Assembly: GCA_003135135.1 (NCBI GenBank)
Contig: PLDK01000002.1
Span: forward strand, 1,376 to 54,186
DNA: 52,811 nucleotides
Source of the DNA: Deltaproteobacteria bacterium
Lineage (GTDB): Bacteria > Desulfobacterota > Binatia > Binatales > Binataceae
Reading direction: 5' to 3'
The notes under the pieces were generated by a model. It was not told the origin of the DNA. It worked only from the letters and a program-made list of their open reading frames with translations, and ran no database searches. Below, piece by piece: positions 25,086 through 33,522 of this stretch. The translations under genes and the position numbers were made by a program. Within the stretch, counting starts at the first letter, position 1; each line of letters starts with the position of its first letter.

Positions 25086-26691
25086 GCTTGCGCTTCTTGG
25101 CGAGATAATCGACCAGCATGTATTCGCCGAGCCGGTCGGGACGGGTGAACAGCGCGCGGCCTCGATTGATCAGCGTCATCTTGTCCACGAACGCGCGCAG
25201 GCTGGGCGAATCGTCGAGCATGAACGTGTTGATCGTGATTCCCTTGCGCGTGATCCGCTCGACTTCCTTCAGCGTCTCCTGCGCCGCGCGCATGCTGATG
25301 CCGCCGAACGACAGCGGCCATTCGCAGTACAGCCGCTTGTTCAGGAAGTACGCGGTCGGCTGTCCGTCCGTGATCACGATGATGTGCTGATTGCGCGACG
25401 GATGGCGCCCGAGCAAATCCGAAGCGAGCCGCAACCCGTCCTGCAGATTGGTGAACGGATCGCCCATGTTCCACGACGCTTCGGCCAGATCCTTGAGCTT
25501 CAACTCGACCGCGCGCGTATAAAAACCGACGATCGCAAAAAAGTCGCGCGGGAACTTCGAGCGAATCAGCGTCTCCATCGCCATCGCGACTTTCTTCGCC
25601 GCCGCAAATCGCCCTTCCCAGCTCATCGACCACGACATGTCCAGGCACAGCACCGTCGACGAGGAACTGGCGTAATCGTTTTCGTAAATCTCGAAATCTT
25701 CCGGCCGCAGCTCCAGCGGAACGCCCGCCTTGCGCGCCAGCGCATGCTTCAGCGTCGCGACCAGGTTCAGATTCAGCGGATCGCCGAACGCGTACGGCTT
25801 GGTCTCCTCCGGACGCATCTCGGTGATGCCGCGATGGTCGGTCAGGTGTCCGCCCGAACGATCCTTCAACAGGTTCTGGTAAATGTCGCGCAGCGCCAGT
25901 TGCCCGATTCGCTGCACGCCCCTGGGCGAGAGCTGGAAATGATCGCCCTTCGGCATCATGTAGCCCGACTGCGTCAGCAGCACCATCACCTGCTTGAGAT
26001 TTTGAAAATCTTTGCCCGCCTGCTGGCCTAAAATCTGCTGCAGGTCTTCCATCGAGATCGTGTCGAAGTTGCCCGACATCAGGTCCTGTTCGAGCTGGCG
26101 CATCCGCTCCATTTCCCGCATCAACTCGAGCGCCTCGTTGTAGCCGAGGCTCTTGGGACCGTGGAACATGTGCTGATTGCGATCGCGAAAATTCTCGAGG
26201 TCGCGAATATTTTCGTATTCCTTGAGCAGCTCGTCGAAGTCCGCCTTGGCCCGCGCGTCCTCGAATTCGTGGCTCTCCAGCTTGCGCATCGCCTCCGACA
26301 GGCGGCGCGGCATGCGCGACAACTCGCGCTGCTTTTCCTCGACGCCGGGCTTTTGCCCCTTGAGCGATTCCAGCTTGGCCCGCTCGCGATTCAAAATGTC
26401 CTCGAGCTTCTGCTCCATCTCGGAGAGCGCGTTCTTCAGGTTGAAGTCGCGATAGCGCTGGCGCATCTCCTGGCGCAGTTGCTCGACAAACTCCTCCAGC
26501 CCCATCACCCGCACGCCGTCAAAGTCCATCCCCTGCCGCATCATCCAGTCCATCGCCTGGCGAACGTCGTCGGTGTACGACAGATACTCCGCCAGCTTCT
26601 CGAACACCTTGTCGGCGTCGAGCTTGAGCCGCTGGCTCCCATCCCACTGCGTGTAGCGGGCGGCGACCGTGCTCAAATCCCTGCGCGTCAT
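25078..26691 (-). CDS. VWA-domain protein (MoxR partner)
   Basis: A 537-residue protein. The N-terminal two-thirds is helical and rich in charged coiled-coil stretches (KLEDILNRERAKLESLKGQ, then ELMREMERMRQLEQDLM). The C-terminal von Willebrand A domain has an intact metal site: DMSWS (D-x-S-x-S, near 345-352), the Thr in PFTNLQDGL, and the Asp in ITDGQPT. Such proteins work with MoxR-type AAA+ ATPases to fit metals or remodel client proteins. The start at 26691 overlaps the MoxR stop by four bases. A longer frame runs back to 27720 but is antisense-quality, Arg/Gly-rich translation over the MoxR gene, and was rejected. It ends with a basic tail, AKKRKRV. Confidence 0.9.
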   Translation of the reverse strand: MTRRDLSTVAARYTQWDGSQRLKLDADKVFEKLAEYLSYTDDVRQAMDWMMRQGMDFDGVRVMGLEEFVEQLRQEMRQRYRDFNLKNALSEMEQKLEDILNRERAKLESLKGQKPGVEEKQRELSRMPRRLSEAMRKLESHEFEDARAKADFDELLKEYENIRDLENFRDRNQHMFHGPKSLGYNEALELMREMERMRQLEQDLMSGNFDTISMEDLQQILGQQAGKDFQNLKQVMVLLTQSGYMMPKGDHFQLSPRGVQRIGQLALRDIYQNLLKDRSGGHLTDHRGITEMRPEETKPYAFGDPLNLNLVATLKHALARKAGVPLELRPEDFEIYENDYASSSSTVLCLDMSWSMSWEGRFAAAKKVAMAMETLIRSKFPRDFFAIVGFYTRAVELKLKDLAEASWNMGDPFTNLQDGLRLASDLLGRHPSRNQHIIVITDGQPTAYFLNKRLYCEWPLSFGGISMRAAQETLKEVERITRKGITINTFMLDDSPSLRAFVDKMTLINRGRALFTRPDRLGEYMLVDYLAKKRKRV

Positions 26692-28097
26692 GCGTGGTAG
26701 GCGAAGCGCCCGCCCTGGCGATCCTTGTTGAGCTTCTGATGCAGATGCAGGCCCTCGAAAATAAACTCGCTCGCCGCCGCCATCAGCCCCGGCGTCTCGA
26801 ACGGTCCCAGCAGCGCGATCACTTCGCGCAGTCCCGTCACCTCGCGCAGCGGTTCCATGTATTCCGACGACGGCGCGCTGTCCGAAACCTCGACTCCCCA
26901 GCCCTGCTCGAAGTAGCTCGAGACCTTCTTCAAATCGTCGAGCTTCAAATAGCGATCGAAAACCTTCAGCACCGCGCGGTTGATCAACCGCTCGATCAAA
27001 TCGTCTTCTTTCTTGTCTTCGCCGACGTACTCGAGTTCGATCTTCCCGGCCGTCGACGCGTACAGCGAATGCAAATCCGAAATCCGCGGCACGATCTCGT
27101 TCTCCGCGTTTCGCACCGCACGCTTCTCCGCGTTGGAAATCGCCGATTCGAAATTGTTGATCGTTACGCGCACCGACACCCCCGACGATTGGTTGATCTC
27201 GTTCGACGCCCTCGCCTCGAACGTAATCTGCGCCAGGATGTCCTTCATGAACTGCGCAGTCCGCACCTCCGTGCCCGCGCGCAACGGATGCACCGCTTCC
27301 TGCTCCATGATCGCGATCTCGTGCTCGATCGTCTTGGGGTAATGAGTGCGAATCTGGATGTCGAAACGATCCTTGAGCGGCGTGATAATTCGCCCGCGCG
27401 ACGTGTAGTCCTCCGGATTCGCGCTCGCCACGAACACCACATCGATCGCGAGCCGGATCTTGTAGCCCTTGATCTGGACGTCCTTTTCTTCCATGAGGTT
27501 GAACAGTCCGACTTGCACTTTCTCGGTCAGGTCGGGCAGCTCGTTGATTGCGAAGATGCCGCGATTGGTGCGCGGGATCAGTCCGTAATGAATCGTTTCC
27601 TCGTCGGCCAGGTAGCGCCCCTCGGCCACTTTGATCGGATCTATCTCTCCGATTAAGTCCGCCACCGAAACGTCGGGCGTGGCGAGCTTTTCCGAGTATC
27701 GGCTGTCGCGCCCGATCCATCCAATCTCAAGCGCGTCGCCTTTCTCTTCTTTCAGCTTCACGCATCGGCGGCATATCGGCGCAAACGGATCGTCGCTGAT
27801 TTCGCATCCCGCGACCACCGGCACATATTCGTCCAGCAATCCGACCAGCGATCTTATTATTCGCGACTTCGCCTGCCCGCGCTCGCCGAGAAAAATCATA
27901 TGATGTCCCGCGAGCACGCCGTTCTCGATCTCCGGAATTACCGTCTCTTCATAGCCCACGATCCCCGGCAGGAGTTGCTCCTTGCTGCGCAGCCGCTCGA
28001 GCAAATTCTTGCGCATCTCCATCCGCACCGGCATGGTCTGGTAGCCCGCGCTCTTGAGCTCGCCCAGCGTCCGGATTTTCAGCAGTCCTTCATTCAT
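26688..28097 (-). CDS. MoxR/magnesium-chelatase-type AAA+ ATPase
   Basis: A 469-residue AAA+ ATPase. The P-loop is GERGQAKSR (about 71-79), a variant of the MoxR/magnesium chelatase class. Walker B-like and sensor regions include NRGIFAINELPDL and VVFVASANPEDYTSRGRIITPLKDRFD. A Cys cluster, C-x9-C-x2-C (CEISDDPFAPICRRC, about 97-111), may bind zinc. The remaining C-terminal part is helical. It likely drives remodelling together with the VWA protein encoded next. It lies only 29 bases after the HIT gene on the same strand, so it probably belongs to the long operon that starts at pheA. Confidence 0.9.
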   Translation of the reverse strand: MNEGLLKIRTLGELKSAGYQTMPVRMEMRKNLLERLRSKEQLLPGIVGYEETVIPEIENGVLAGHHMIFLGERGQAKSRIIRSLVGLLDEYVPVVAGCEISDDPFAPICRRCVKLKEEKGDALEIGWIGRDSRYSEKLATPDVSVADLIGEIDPIKVAEGRYLADEETIHYGLIPRTNRGIFAINELPDLTEKVQVGLFNLMEEKDVQIKGYKIRLAIDVVFVASANPEDYTSRGRIITPLKDRFDIQIRTHYPKTIEHEIAIMEQEAVHPLRAGTEVRTAQFMKDILAQITFEARASNEINQSSGVSVRVTINNFESAISNAEKRAVRNAENEIVPRISDLHSLYASTAGKIELEYVGEDKKEDDLIERLINRAVLKVFDRYLKLDDLKKVSSYFEQGWGVEVSDSAPSSEYMEPLREVTGLREVIALLGPFETPGLMAAASEFIFEGLHLHQKLNKDRQGGRFAYHA

Positions 28098-28126
28098 AGC
28101 GAATCCCGCAGGTTGGTTACCGGATC

Positions 28127-28690
28127 TTAAGATAATTCAGCGCCGAGGTTTTTGAAAATCGGGCGCAATTGCTCGTAACTGTCTTCCAAACTCTGTGATA
28201 GCACACGCGTTGAGGCAAGCACCGGCATAAAATTGTTGTCGCCGACCCAGCGCGGCACGATATGCCAATGCATGTGCTCGGCGAATCCGGCCCCCGCGCC
28301 GACGCCCAGGTTGGCGCCGAGGTTAAATGCGGCCGGATGCAGACTGGCGCGCATCGCCTTTATCGACGCCGCAACCGCGTCGCCGAGCACCGCTCGATCC
28401 GCTCGCGCCAGCAACTCCGGCGACGCGACATGGCGTCGCGGCGCCACCATGATATGTCCGTTGTTGTAGGGATATTTGTTGAGCATCACGAGCACGTCGC
28501 GATTCTCGAACAGCACCAGGCGCTCTCGCCGCCGAGCCTCGGACAGCTTGCCGAAACAGAAGATGCACGCTTGGTGGCCGGAGCGGGCGGCGCGCAGATA
28601 CTCGTACCGCCACGGCGCCCACAGCCGCAGACCTGCCGCGGAGAGCTCCGCCGCGTTGCGCCGCTTAGCGACCCGCTTCTTCGGCGCCAT
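28127..28690 (-). CDS. HIT-family nucleotide hydrolase or transferase
   Basis: A 187-residue HIT protein. The active-site motif is HMHWHIVPRW (H-x-H-x-H, about 141-150), with the nucleotide-binding WAPWRYEYL at about 25-33 and NKYPYNNGHIMVAPRRH. This type resembles Ap4A phosphorylases and related dinucleotide hydrolases. C-x2-C in ACIFCFGK may be half of a zinc site. Its Lys/Arg-rich first 20 residues overlap the end of ihfB by 26 bases, suggesting coupled translation. In related genomes a HIT gene often accompanies the rpsA-ihfB string. Confidence 0.88.
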   Translation of the reverse strand: MAPKKRVAKRRNAAELSAAGLRLWAPWRYEYLRAARSGHQACIFCFGKLSEARRRERLVLFENRDVLVMLNKYPYNNGHIMVAPRRHVASPELLARADRAVLGDAVAASIKAMRASLHPAAFNLGANLGVGAGAGFAEHMHWHIVPRWVGDNNFMPVLASTRVLSQSLEDSYEQLRPIFKNLGAELS

Positions 28691-28961
28691 TAACTTCGAT
28701 TCGGAGTTCCTTGCCCGCCCGGAAAAACGGAATCTGCTTGGCGTCGACTCTGACCAGCTGCCCGGTTTTGGGATTGCGGCCTTGCCGCGCGCGACGCTGC
28801 TTCACCGCGAAACTGCCGAAGCCGCGGATTTCGATCCGCTCGCCGCTCGCCAGCGAGTTGGCCATCGCGTCGAACATCGCATTGACGATCGTTTCCGACT
28901 CGCGATGGCTGAACTTCTGCCGGCGCGCCAGTAGTTCTTCGATGATTTCCCGCTTGGTCAT
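28665..28961 (-). CDS. ihfB: IHF beta/HU-family DNA-bending protein
   Basis: A 98-residue HU/IHF protein. The N-terminal helices (MTKREIIEELLARR, then ETIVNAMFDAMANSL) and the saddle GERIEIRGFGSFAVKQRRARQGRNPKTG are canonical; the conserved Pro at the tip of the arm is in GRNPKTG. The position directly after rpsA matches himD/ihfB of proteobacteria, which is why the beta-type name is used rather than HU. It bends DNA in replication, recombination and transcription. A short acidic tail (NGAEEAGR) extends beyond the usual end. Confidence 0.88.
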   Translation of the reverse strand: MTKREIIEELLARRQKFSHRESETIVNAMFDAMANSLASGERIEIRGFGSFAVKQRRARQGRNPKTGQLVRVDAKQIPFFRAGKELRIEVNGAEEAGR

Positions 28962-29008
28962 CGATCTCGCCGCCGTCCGCGTCCCGCCTTGATCGAAGCG
29001 CTTCGGGC

Positions 29009-30751
29009 CTAGCTGGTTTTGCCGGGGCGCGCCGCGCGCCGTTCGCCGTCGTCGCGATCGAGCTTGAGCTCTTCCTTCAGGATATCTTCCATCGAGAACC
29101 GCGCCGCCTCATGCTCGCGCTTGAGGTAGGCCTGCATTTCCTCGCGCTCTTCGTGCTGTTTGATTGCCTTGATCGACAGCCCGATGCGCCGCTCCTTGGG
29201 ATCGAGTTGCACAACCAGCGCATCCAGCTCGTCATCGACCTTGTACAGCGACGACGGCTTGTCCACGCGCTCGTTGCTGAGCTGCGAGATATGGATCAGC
29301 CCTTCGATTCCTTCCTCGATCTCGACGAACACGCCGAAGTCGGCCACCGAACTGACCTTGCCATGAATTCGCGTGTTCAGCGGGTAACGCTCCGCCACCG
29401 TATCCCACGGGTCGGCCGAGAGCTGCTTGACGCCCAGGCTCACGCGCTCGTTCTCGACGTCGATTCCGAGCACGGTGGCCTCCAGCTCGTCGCCCTTCTT
29501 GCACACTTCGCTCGGATGCCGAATCTTCTTGGTCCACGACAAGTCCGAAATGTGCACCAGCCCGTCGATCCCCGGCTCGATCTCGACGAACACGCCAAAG
29601 TCCGTGATCGACTTGACCTTGCCCTTGACCCGGCTGCCGATCGGATGCTTGTGGCCGAGTTCTTCCCACGGATTCGCTTCGGTCTGCTTGAGTCCGAGCG
29701 AAATTCTTCGATTCGCCTCGTCAACCCCGAGCACCTGCACTTCCACCATGTCGCCGGGATTGACGACCTTCGACGGATGAACCGCGCGCTTGCTCCAGCT
29801 CATCTCGGAGACGTGGATCAAACCCTCGACACCCTTTTCGATCTCCACGAACGCGCCGTAGTCAGTCACGCTGACGACCTTGCCCTTGATTCGCGTGCCC
29901 GGCGGATACGCTTCGGCCACCTTGGTCCACGGGTCGGGCATGATCTGCTTCATTCCCAGCGACACGCGCTCGCGCTCGGCGTCGTATTTCAGTACGACGA
30001 CCTTGACCTTGTCCCCGACCTTCAGGACTTCCGACGGATGCTGCAATCGGCCCCATGCCATGTCCGTGATATGCAGCAGGCCGTCGATTCCGCCGAGATC
30101 GATGAACGCGCCGTAGTCGGTAATATTCTTGACGGTGCCTTCGAGGATCACGCCCTCTTCGAGCACCTTGAGCGTCTGTTCCTTGAGCGATGCGCGCTCG
30201 CGTTCGAGCACGCTGCGCCGCGAGACCACCACGTTGCCGCGCGCGCGATTGAACTTCAGGATTCGGAAGCGGCCGCGCTGTCCGACGTATCTGTCCAGAT
30301 TGCGGGCGGGGCGAATATCGACATGCGATCCGGGCAGGAACGCCGGCACCCCGATATCGACCTTCAGTCCGCCTTTGACTTTGCCGAGCACGACGCCCTC
30401 GACCGGGGTCTCCGCCTGAAACGCCTTGTCGAGTTCGCGCCAGACTTTGAACTTCTCGGCCTTCGCGTGCGAAAGCACCACCGTGCCGTTATCGGTCTCG
30501 GTGCCTTCGAAATACACGTCAACCTCGTCGCCCTCCTTGACCGTCGAATGCCCTTCATGGTCAAGAAATTCGGCGAGAGGGACCTGCCCTTCGCACTTGT
30601 AGTTGATGTCGATGATGACGCTGTCGCGCGTGATCAGAAGCACTCTTCCAACCAGCACATCGCCGGGACGGGGAGCCTTCAAACTCTCTTCCATCAACGA
30701 CTCAAAGTCATTTTCTCCTCCGCTCACTTGTTCAGGCAACGCTTTCTCCAT
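29009..30751 (-). CDS. rpsA: 30S ribosomal protein S1
   Basis: A 580-residue protein with six S1 (OB-fold) repeats: about 33-100 (GDVLVGRVLLITRD), 118-180 (VEGVVLGKVKGG), then four nearly identical ones from about 205 (ILEGTVKNITDYGAFIDLGG), 290, 377 and 462, each with the DYGAF or DFGVF and GLIHVS-type signature. A helical C-terminal region (KAIKQHEEREEMQAYLKRE) follows. The first two are divergent, as usual in S1, where they bind the ribosome and S2. It helps mRNAs bind the 30S subunit. The gene lies between cmk and ihfB, the standard proteobacterial order. Confidence 0.97.
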   Translation of the reverse strand: MEKALPEQVSGGENDFESLMEESLKAPRPGDVLVGRVLLITRDSVIIDINYKCEGQVPLAEFLDHEGHSTVKEGDEVDVYFEGTETDNGTVVLSHAKAEKFKVWRELDKAFQAETPVEGVVLGKVKGGLKVDIGVPAFLPGSHVDIRPARNLDRYVGQRGRFRILKFNRARGNVVVSRRSVLERERASLKEQTLKVLEEGVILEGTVKNITDYGAFIDLGGIDGLLHITDMAWGRLQHPSEVLKVGDKVKVVVLKYDAERERVSLGMKQIMPDPWTKVAEAYPPGTRIKGKVVSVTDYGAFVEIEKGVEGLIHVSEMSWSKRAVHPSKVVNPGDMVEVQVLGVDEANRRISLGLKQTEANPWEELGHKHPIGSRVKGKVKSITDFGVFVEIEPGIDGLVHISDLSWTKKIRHPSEVCKKGDELEATVLGIDVENERVSLGVKQLSADPWDTVAERYPLNTRIHGKVSSVADFGVFVEIEEGIEGLIHISQLSNERVDKPSSLYKVDDELDALVVQLDPKERRIGLSIKAIKQHEEREEMQAYLKREHEAARFSMEDILKEELKLDRDDGERRAARPGKTS

Positions 30752-30800
30752 TTAGTGGGACCTTCCGGGACTTCGGGGCTGTGCAATGCTTACAACCGGG

Positions 30801-31499
30801 CTAGGCTCGTTTCAAGCCCTTGGCGGCGTTGATTCGAGCGTTAATCTGCGCTTTCATCGCCGCGACCACCGCGTCGATTGAAAGGTTCGTTGAATCGATC
30901 TTTATCGCATCGTCCGCGCGCTTGAGCGGCGCAAGCTCGCGCCCGCTGTCACGGCGGTCGCGTTCGATGAGCTGCTCGAGGACTTCATGCTCCGCGATCG
31001 GCGCGCCCTTGTGCTTGAGTTCCTCAAATCTGCGCCGCGCTCGCGTCTTCACATCCGCATCGAGAAAGAACTTGAACTCGGCGTCGGGAAAAATCGCCGT
31101 GCCGATATCGCGTCCTTCCATCACCACTGCGCCGTCGGCACCCGCCGCGCGCTGCAACTCGCGCATCCGCGCGCGCACCGCGCCCAGCGCCGAGAAGCGC
31201 GACGCCAGGTCGCCGATTTCCGGCGCGGCGACCGACGCGCTCACGTCGGAATCGTTGAGCATTATCTTCTCGCCATCGAACTTGATCTTTATCGCCGCCA
31301 GCACCGGCGCCAATCGCGCTTCGACGTTTGCGTCATCCGGGCCGACGGCCGCCGCGCGCGCCGCGATTGCGACCGCACGATACATCGCGCCCGTGTTCAG
31401 GTACGAGAACCCAAGCTCGCGCGCCAGCCGGCGCGCCACCACGGATTTCCCCGCTCCGACCGGCCCATCGATCGCGACTATTGGCCGCTTCGGATTCAC
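30801..31499 (-). CDS. cmk: Cytidylate kinase
   Basis: A 232-residue CMP/dCMP kinase. The P-loop is GPVGAGKS (about 14-21), followed by LGFSYLNTGAMYRA, and MEGRDIGTAIFPDAEFKFFLDADVKTRARRR (about 126-156) with the CMP-binding residues. It recycles CMP and dCMP for nucleic acid synthesis. The start is a GTG overlapping the tyrA stop by four bases. Length is normal. Confidence 0.96.
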   Translation of the reverse strand: MNPKRPIVAIDGPVGAGKSVVARRLARELGFSYLNTGAMYRAVAIAARAAAVGPDDANVEARLAPVLAAIKIKFDGEKIMLNDSDVSASVAAPEIGDLASRFSALGAVRARMRELQRAAGADGAVVMEGRDIGTAIFPDAEFKFFLDADVKTRARRRFEELKHKGAPIAEHEVLEQLIERDRRDSGRELAPLKRADDAIKIDSTNLSIDAVVAAMKAQINARINAAKGLKRA

Positions 31500-32359
31500 C
31501 TGATCTCTTCCCGCATCGCTTTGCCGCGATTGAAAATTTTCTCGACCCCTTCCATGTCGCCGGCCTCGACCAGCCGCTCAAACTCCGCGAACGTCCGGCG
31601 GTACAGGTTCAGCGCCGCTGCGATCGCCTCGCGATTCGTCACAAAAATGTCGCGCCACATCTCCCACGACGACGCCGCCAGCCGCGTCGTATCGCGCAGG
31701 CCCCCCGCGCCGTAATCCGCCGCCAGCTTGTCCCCGACCTTCTCGCCCTTAAGCGCAGCGGCCAGCACGCTCGATACTATCTGCGGCAGATGACTGGAGC
31801 GCGCGAGAATTTCGTCGTGCGTCCGGGCGTCCATCATCTCGACGCACGCGCCGGTCTCGTCCCATAGCTGCTCGATTTTGGCGATCGCCGCGGGCGTGCT
31901 CTTCGCCGACGGCGTGATAATCACGCGCCGGTCGCGAAACATCCCGGGGTCGGCAGCCGCCGCGCCGGTGGTTTCCTTGCCGGCGACAGGATGCGCCGCG
32001 ACAATCGATCTCATTCCCGTGATCAGCGGCTCCAGCTCGCGGATCACGTATCCCTTTACGCTGCCGACGTCGGTCACCACCGCATCCGGCGCCGTGTGTT
32101 CGATCATTTTTTCCAGCGTCGATCGCATCGTCAGTATCGGCACCGCCAGCACGATCAGGTCCGCACCGCGCGCCGCCTCGACCGGGTCCCTGGTGGCGAC
32201 GTCGATCATGGCGCGCTCGAGCGCAACGTCCAGGTTCGCCTGCGACCGTCCCAGCCCGACCACTTTGCCCACCACGCCCGCGCGGCGCGCGATATGCGCC
32301 AGCGAGCCGCCGATCAGGCCCACTCCGCATACGGTCATTTGCTTAAATAGTTGCGCCAT
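31496..32359 (-). CDS. tyrA: Prephenate/arogenate dehydrogenase
   Basis: A 287-residue NAD(P)-dependent dehydrogenase. The Rossmann motif GVGLIGGSLA lies at about 12-21. The conserved AHPVAGKETTGAAAADPGMF (about 120-139) carries the active-site His and other prephenate-binding residues. The helical dimerisation domain follows. It oxidatively decarboxylates prephenate (or arogenate) towards tyrosine. It is a stand-alone enzyme with no fused chorismate mutase or EPSP synthase domain. Four bases separate it from hisC and it overlaps cmk; aroA, often between tyrA and cmk, is not there. Confidence 0.94.
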   Translation of the reverse strand: MAQLFKQMTVCGVGLIGGSLAHIARRAGVVGKVVGLGRSQANLDVALERAMIDVATRDPVEAARGADLIVLAVPILTMRSTLEKMIEHTAPDAVVTDVGSVKGYVIRELEPLITGMRSIVAAHPVAGKETTGAAAADPGMFRDRRVIITPSAKSTPAAIAKIEQLWDETGACVEMMDARTHDEILARSSHLPQIVSSVLAAALKGEKVGDKLAADYGAGGLRDTTRLAASSWEMWRDIFVTNREAIAAALNLYRRTFAEFERLVEAGDMEGVEKIFNRGKAMREEIR

Positions 32360-32363
32360 CTGC

Positions 32364-33464
32364 CTACCCGCCGATCACTTCGCCGAGCGCCGCGACCAGG
32401 CGCCGATTCTCCTCGGGCAGCCCGACGCTGATTCGCACGTGGCGCGGATACCCGTAGCCATTCATCGCGCGCACGATCACGCCCTTGCGCAGCAGCTTCT
32501 CGTAAACCGCGCGTCCGTCCCCGACCTCGACGAGGAAAAAATTCGCGTGACTCGGCACCAACGGCAGCTTGAGGCGCCGGAACTCGCCTTCGAGGTATTC
32601 CATCCCTTCGGCGTTGACTTGCAGCGTTCTGGCGATATGCGCCCGGTCGTCCATCCCCGCGATCGCCGCGACCTGCGCAAGCGAGGTTACGTTGAACGGC
32701 TGGCGTACCTTATGCAACATCTGGATCATGTCCGGCCGCGCCACCGCGTATCCGACGCGCATTCCCGCCAGCCCGAAAATTTTCGAGAACGTCCGGAGCG
32801 TGATTAGCAGCCGGCGATCATCGTGGTCCTGCATCGAGTCGGGATAATACGGGTCGCGCACGAATTCGAAGTACGCCTCGTCGGCGACGATCACCACGTT
32901 CTCCGGGACTGAATCCAAAAACCGCTTCCATTCGGCGCGCCGGTAAATCGTGCCGGTCGGATTGTTCGGATTGCCGAGAAAAACTATTCGCGTGTTGGCG
33001 TCGATCGCCGCCGCTATCGCTTCGAGATCGTGCGAGAAACCGTCGCTGGTTTTGGCCACGCGATGCTCCCCGCCGGCGGCGGCGGTCGCCAGCGGATAAA
33101 TGGCGAATGAATGCTCCGAGTAAACCGAGTTCAATCCCGGCCGCAGATAAAGAAAGGCGAGCAGGTGGAGCACCTCGACCGATCCGGACGCCGCGAACAC
33201 GCGCTCGACTCCAATCTTGTGATACTCGCCGATTTTGCGCCGCAACTCGTAGCTGGCGCCGTCGGGATAGCGATTGAGCTCCGGCAGGGCAGCCTTGATT
33301 GCCTCTATCGCCCGCGGCGACGGCCCCAGCGGATTCTCGTTCGACGCCAGCTTCACCGGATCGCTGATCCCGAGCTCGCGTTGCAGCTCCTCGATCGGCT
33401 TGCCCGGCTCGTAAGGAGCAAGCGCGGCGACCGATGGGAGTACGAGATCTTGAGCTTTGATCAA
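32364..33464 (-). CDS. hisC: Histidinol-phosphate/aromatic aminotransferase
   Basis: A 366-residue class II PLP aminotransferase. ASNENPLGPSP (about 40-50) and YPDGASYELR are characteristic of HisC, the Asn/Asp/Tyr around GNPNNPTG and VADEAYFEF hold the cofactor, and the PLP Lys is in RTFSKIFGLAGMRVGYA (about 234-250). Lying between pheA and tyrA, it probably serves phenylalanine and tyrosine synthesis as well as, or instead of, histidine. The start is taken as TTG at 33462-33464, since no ATG with a ribosome binding site is available. Confidence 0.92.
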   Translation of the reverse strand: MIKAQDLVLPSVAALAPYEPGKPIEELQRELGISDPVKLASNENPLGPSPRAIEAIKAALPELNRYPDGASYELRRKIGEYHKIGVERVFAASGSVEVLHLLAFLYLRPGLNSVYSEHSFAIYPLATAAAGGEHRVAKTSDGFSHDLEAIAAAIDANTRIVFLGNPNNPTGTIYRRAEWKRFLDSVPENVVIVADEAYFEFVRDPYYPDSMQDHDDRRLLITLRTFSKIFGLAGMRVGYAVARPDMIQMLHKVRQPFNVTSLAQVAAIAGMDDRAHIARTLQVNAEGMEYLEGEFRRLKLPLVPSHANFFLVEVGDGRAVYEKLLRKGVIVRAMNGYGYPRHVRISVGLPEENRRLVAALGEVIGG

Positions 33465-33486
33465 AGTGGATGAACGGCGGTTGGAA

Positions 33487-33504
33487 AGTGAAAAAGTGAA
33501 AACG
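33487..33504 (+). repeat. Second copy of the 18-base AGTGAAA-type sequence
   Basis: Identical to 22629-22646 (two units, ending in AAAACG). It lies in the 58-base gap between pheA and hisC. Followed by CTTTTCC, it can pair with the GGAAA just before it to form a short hairpin. Confidence 0.65.
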
Positions 33505-33522
33505 CTTTTCCGGCTGCCCGGC

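Noticed and set aside
26692-27720. N-terminal extension of the VWA gene
   Set aside because: It lies antiparallel in frame-shadow over the MoxR gene; the ATGA overlap gives a better start.
29111-30832. Very long open plus frame opposite rpsA
   Set aside because: Codon-shadow of the highly regular S1 repeats; no ribosome binding site or domain.
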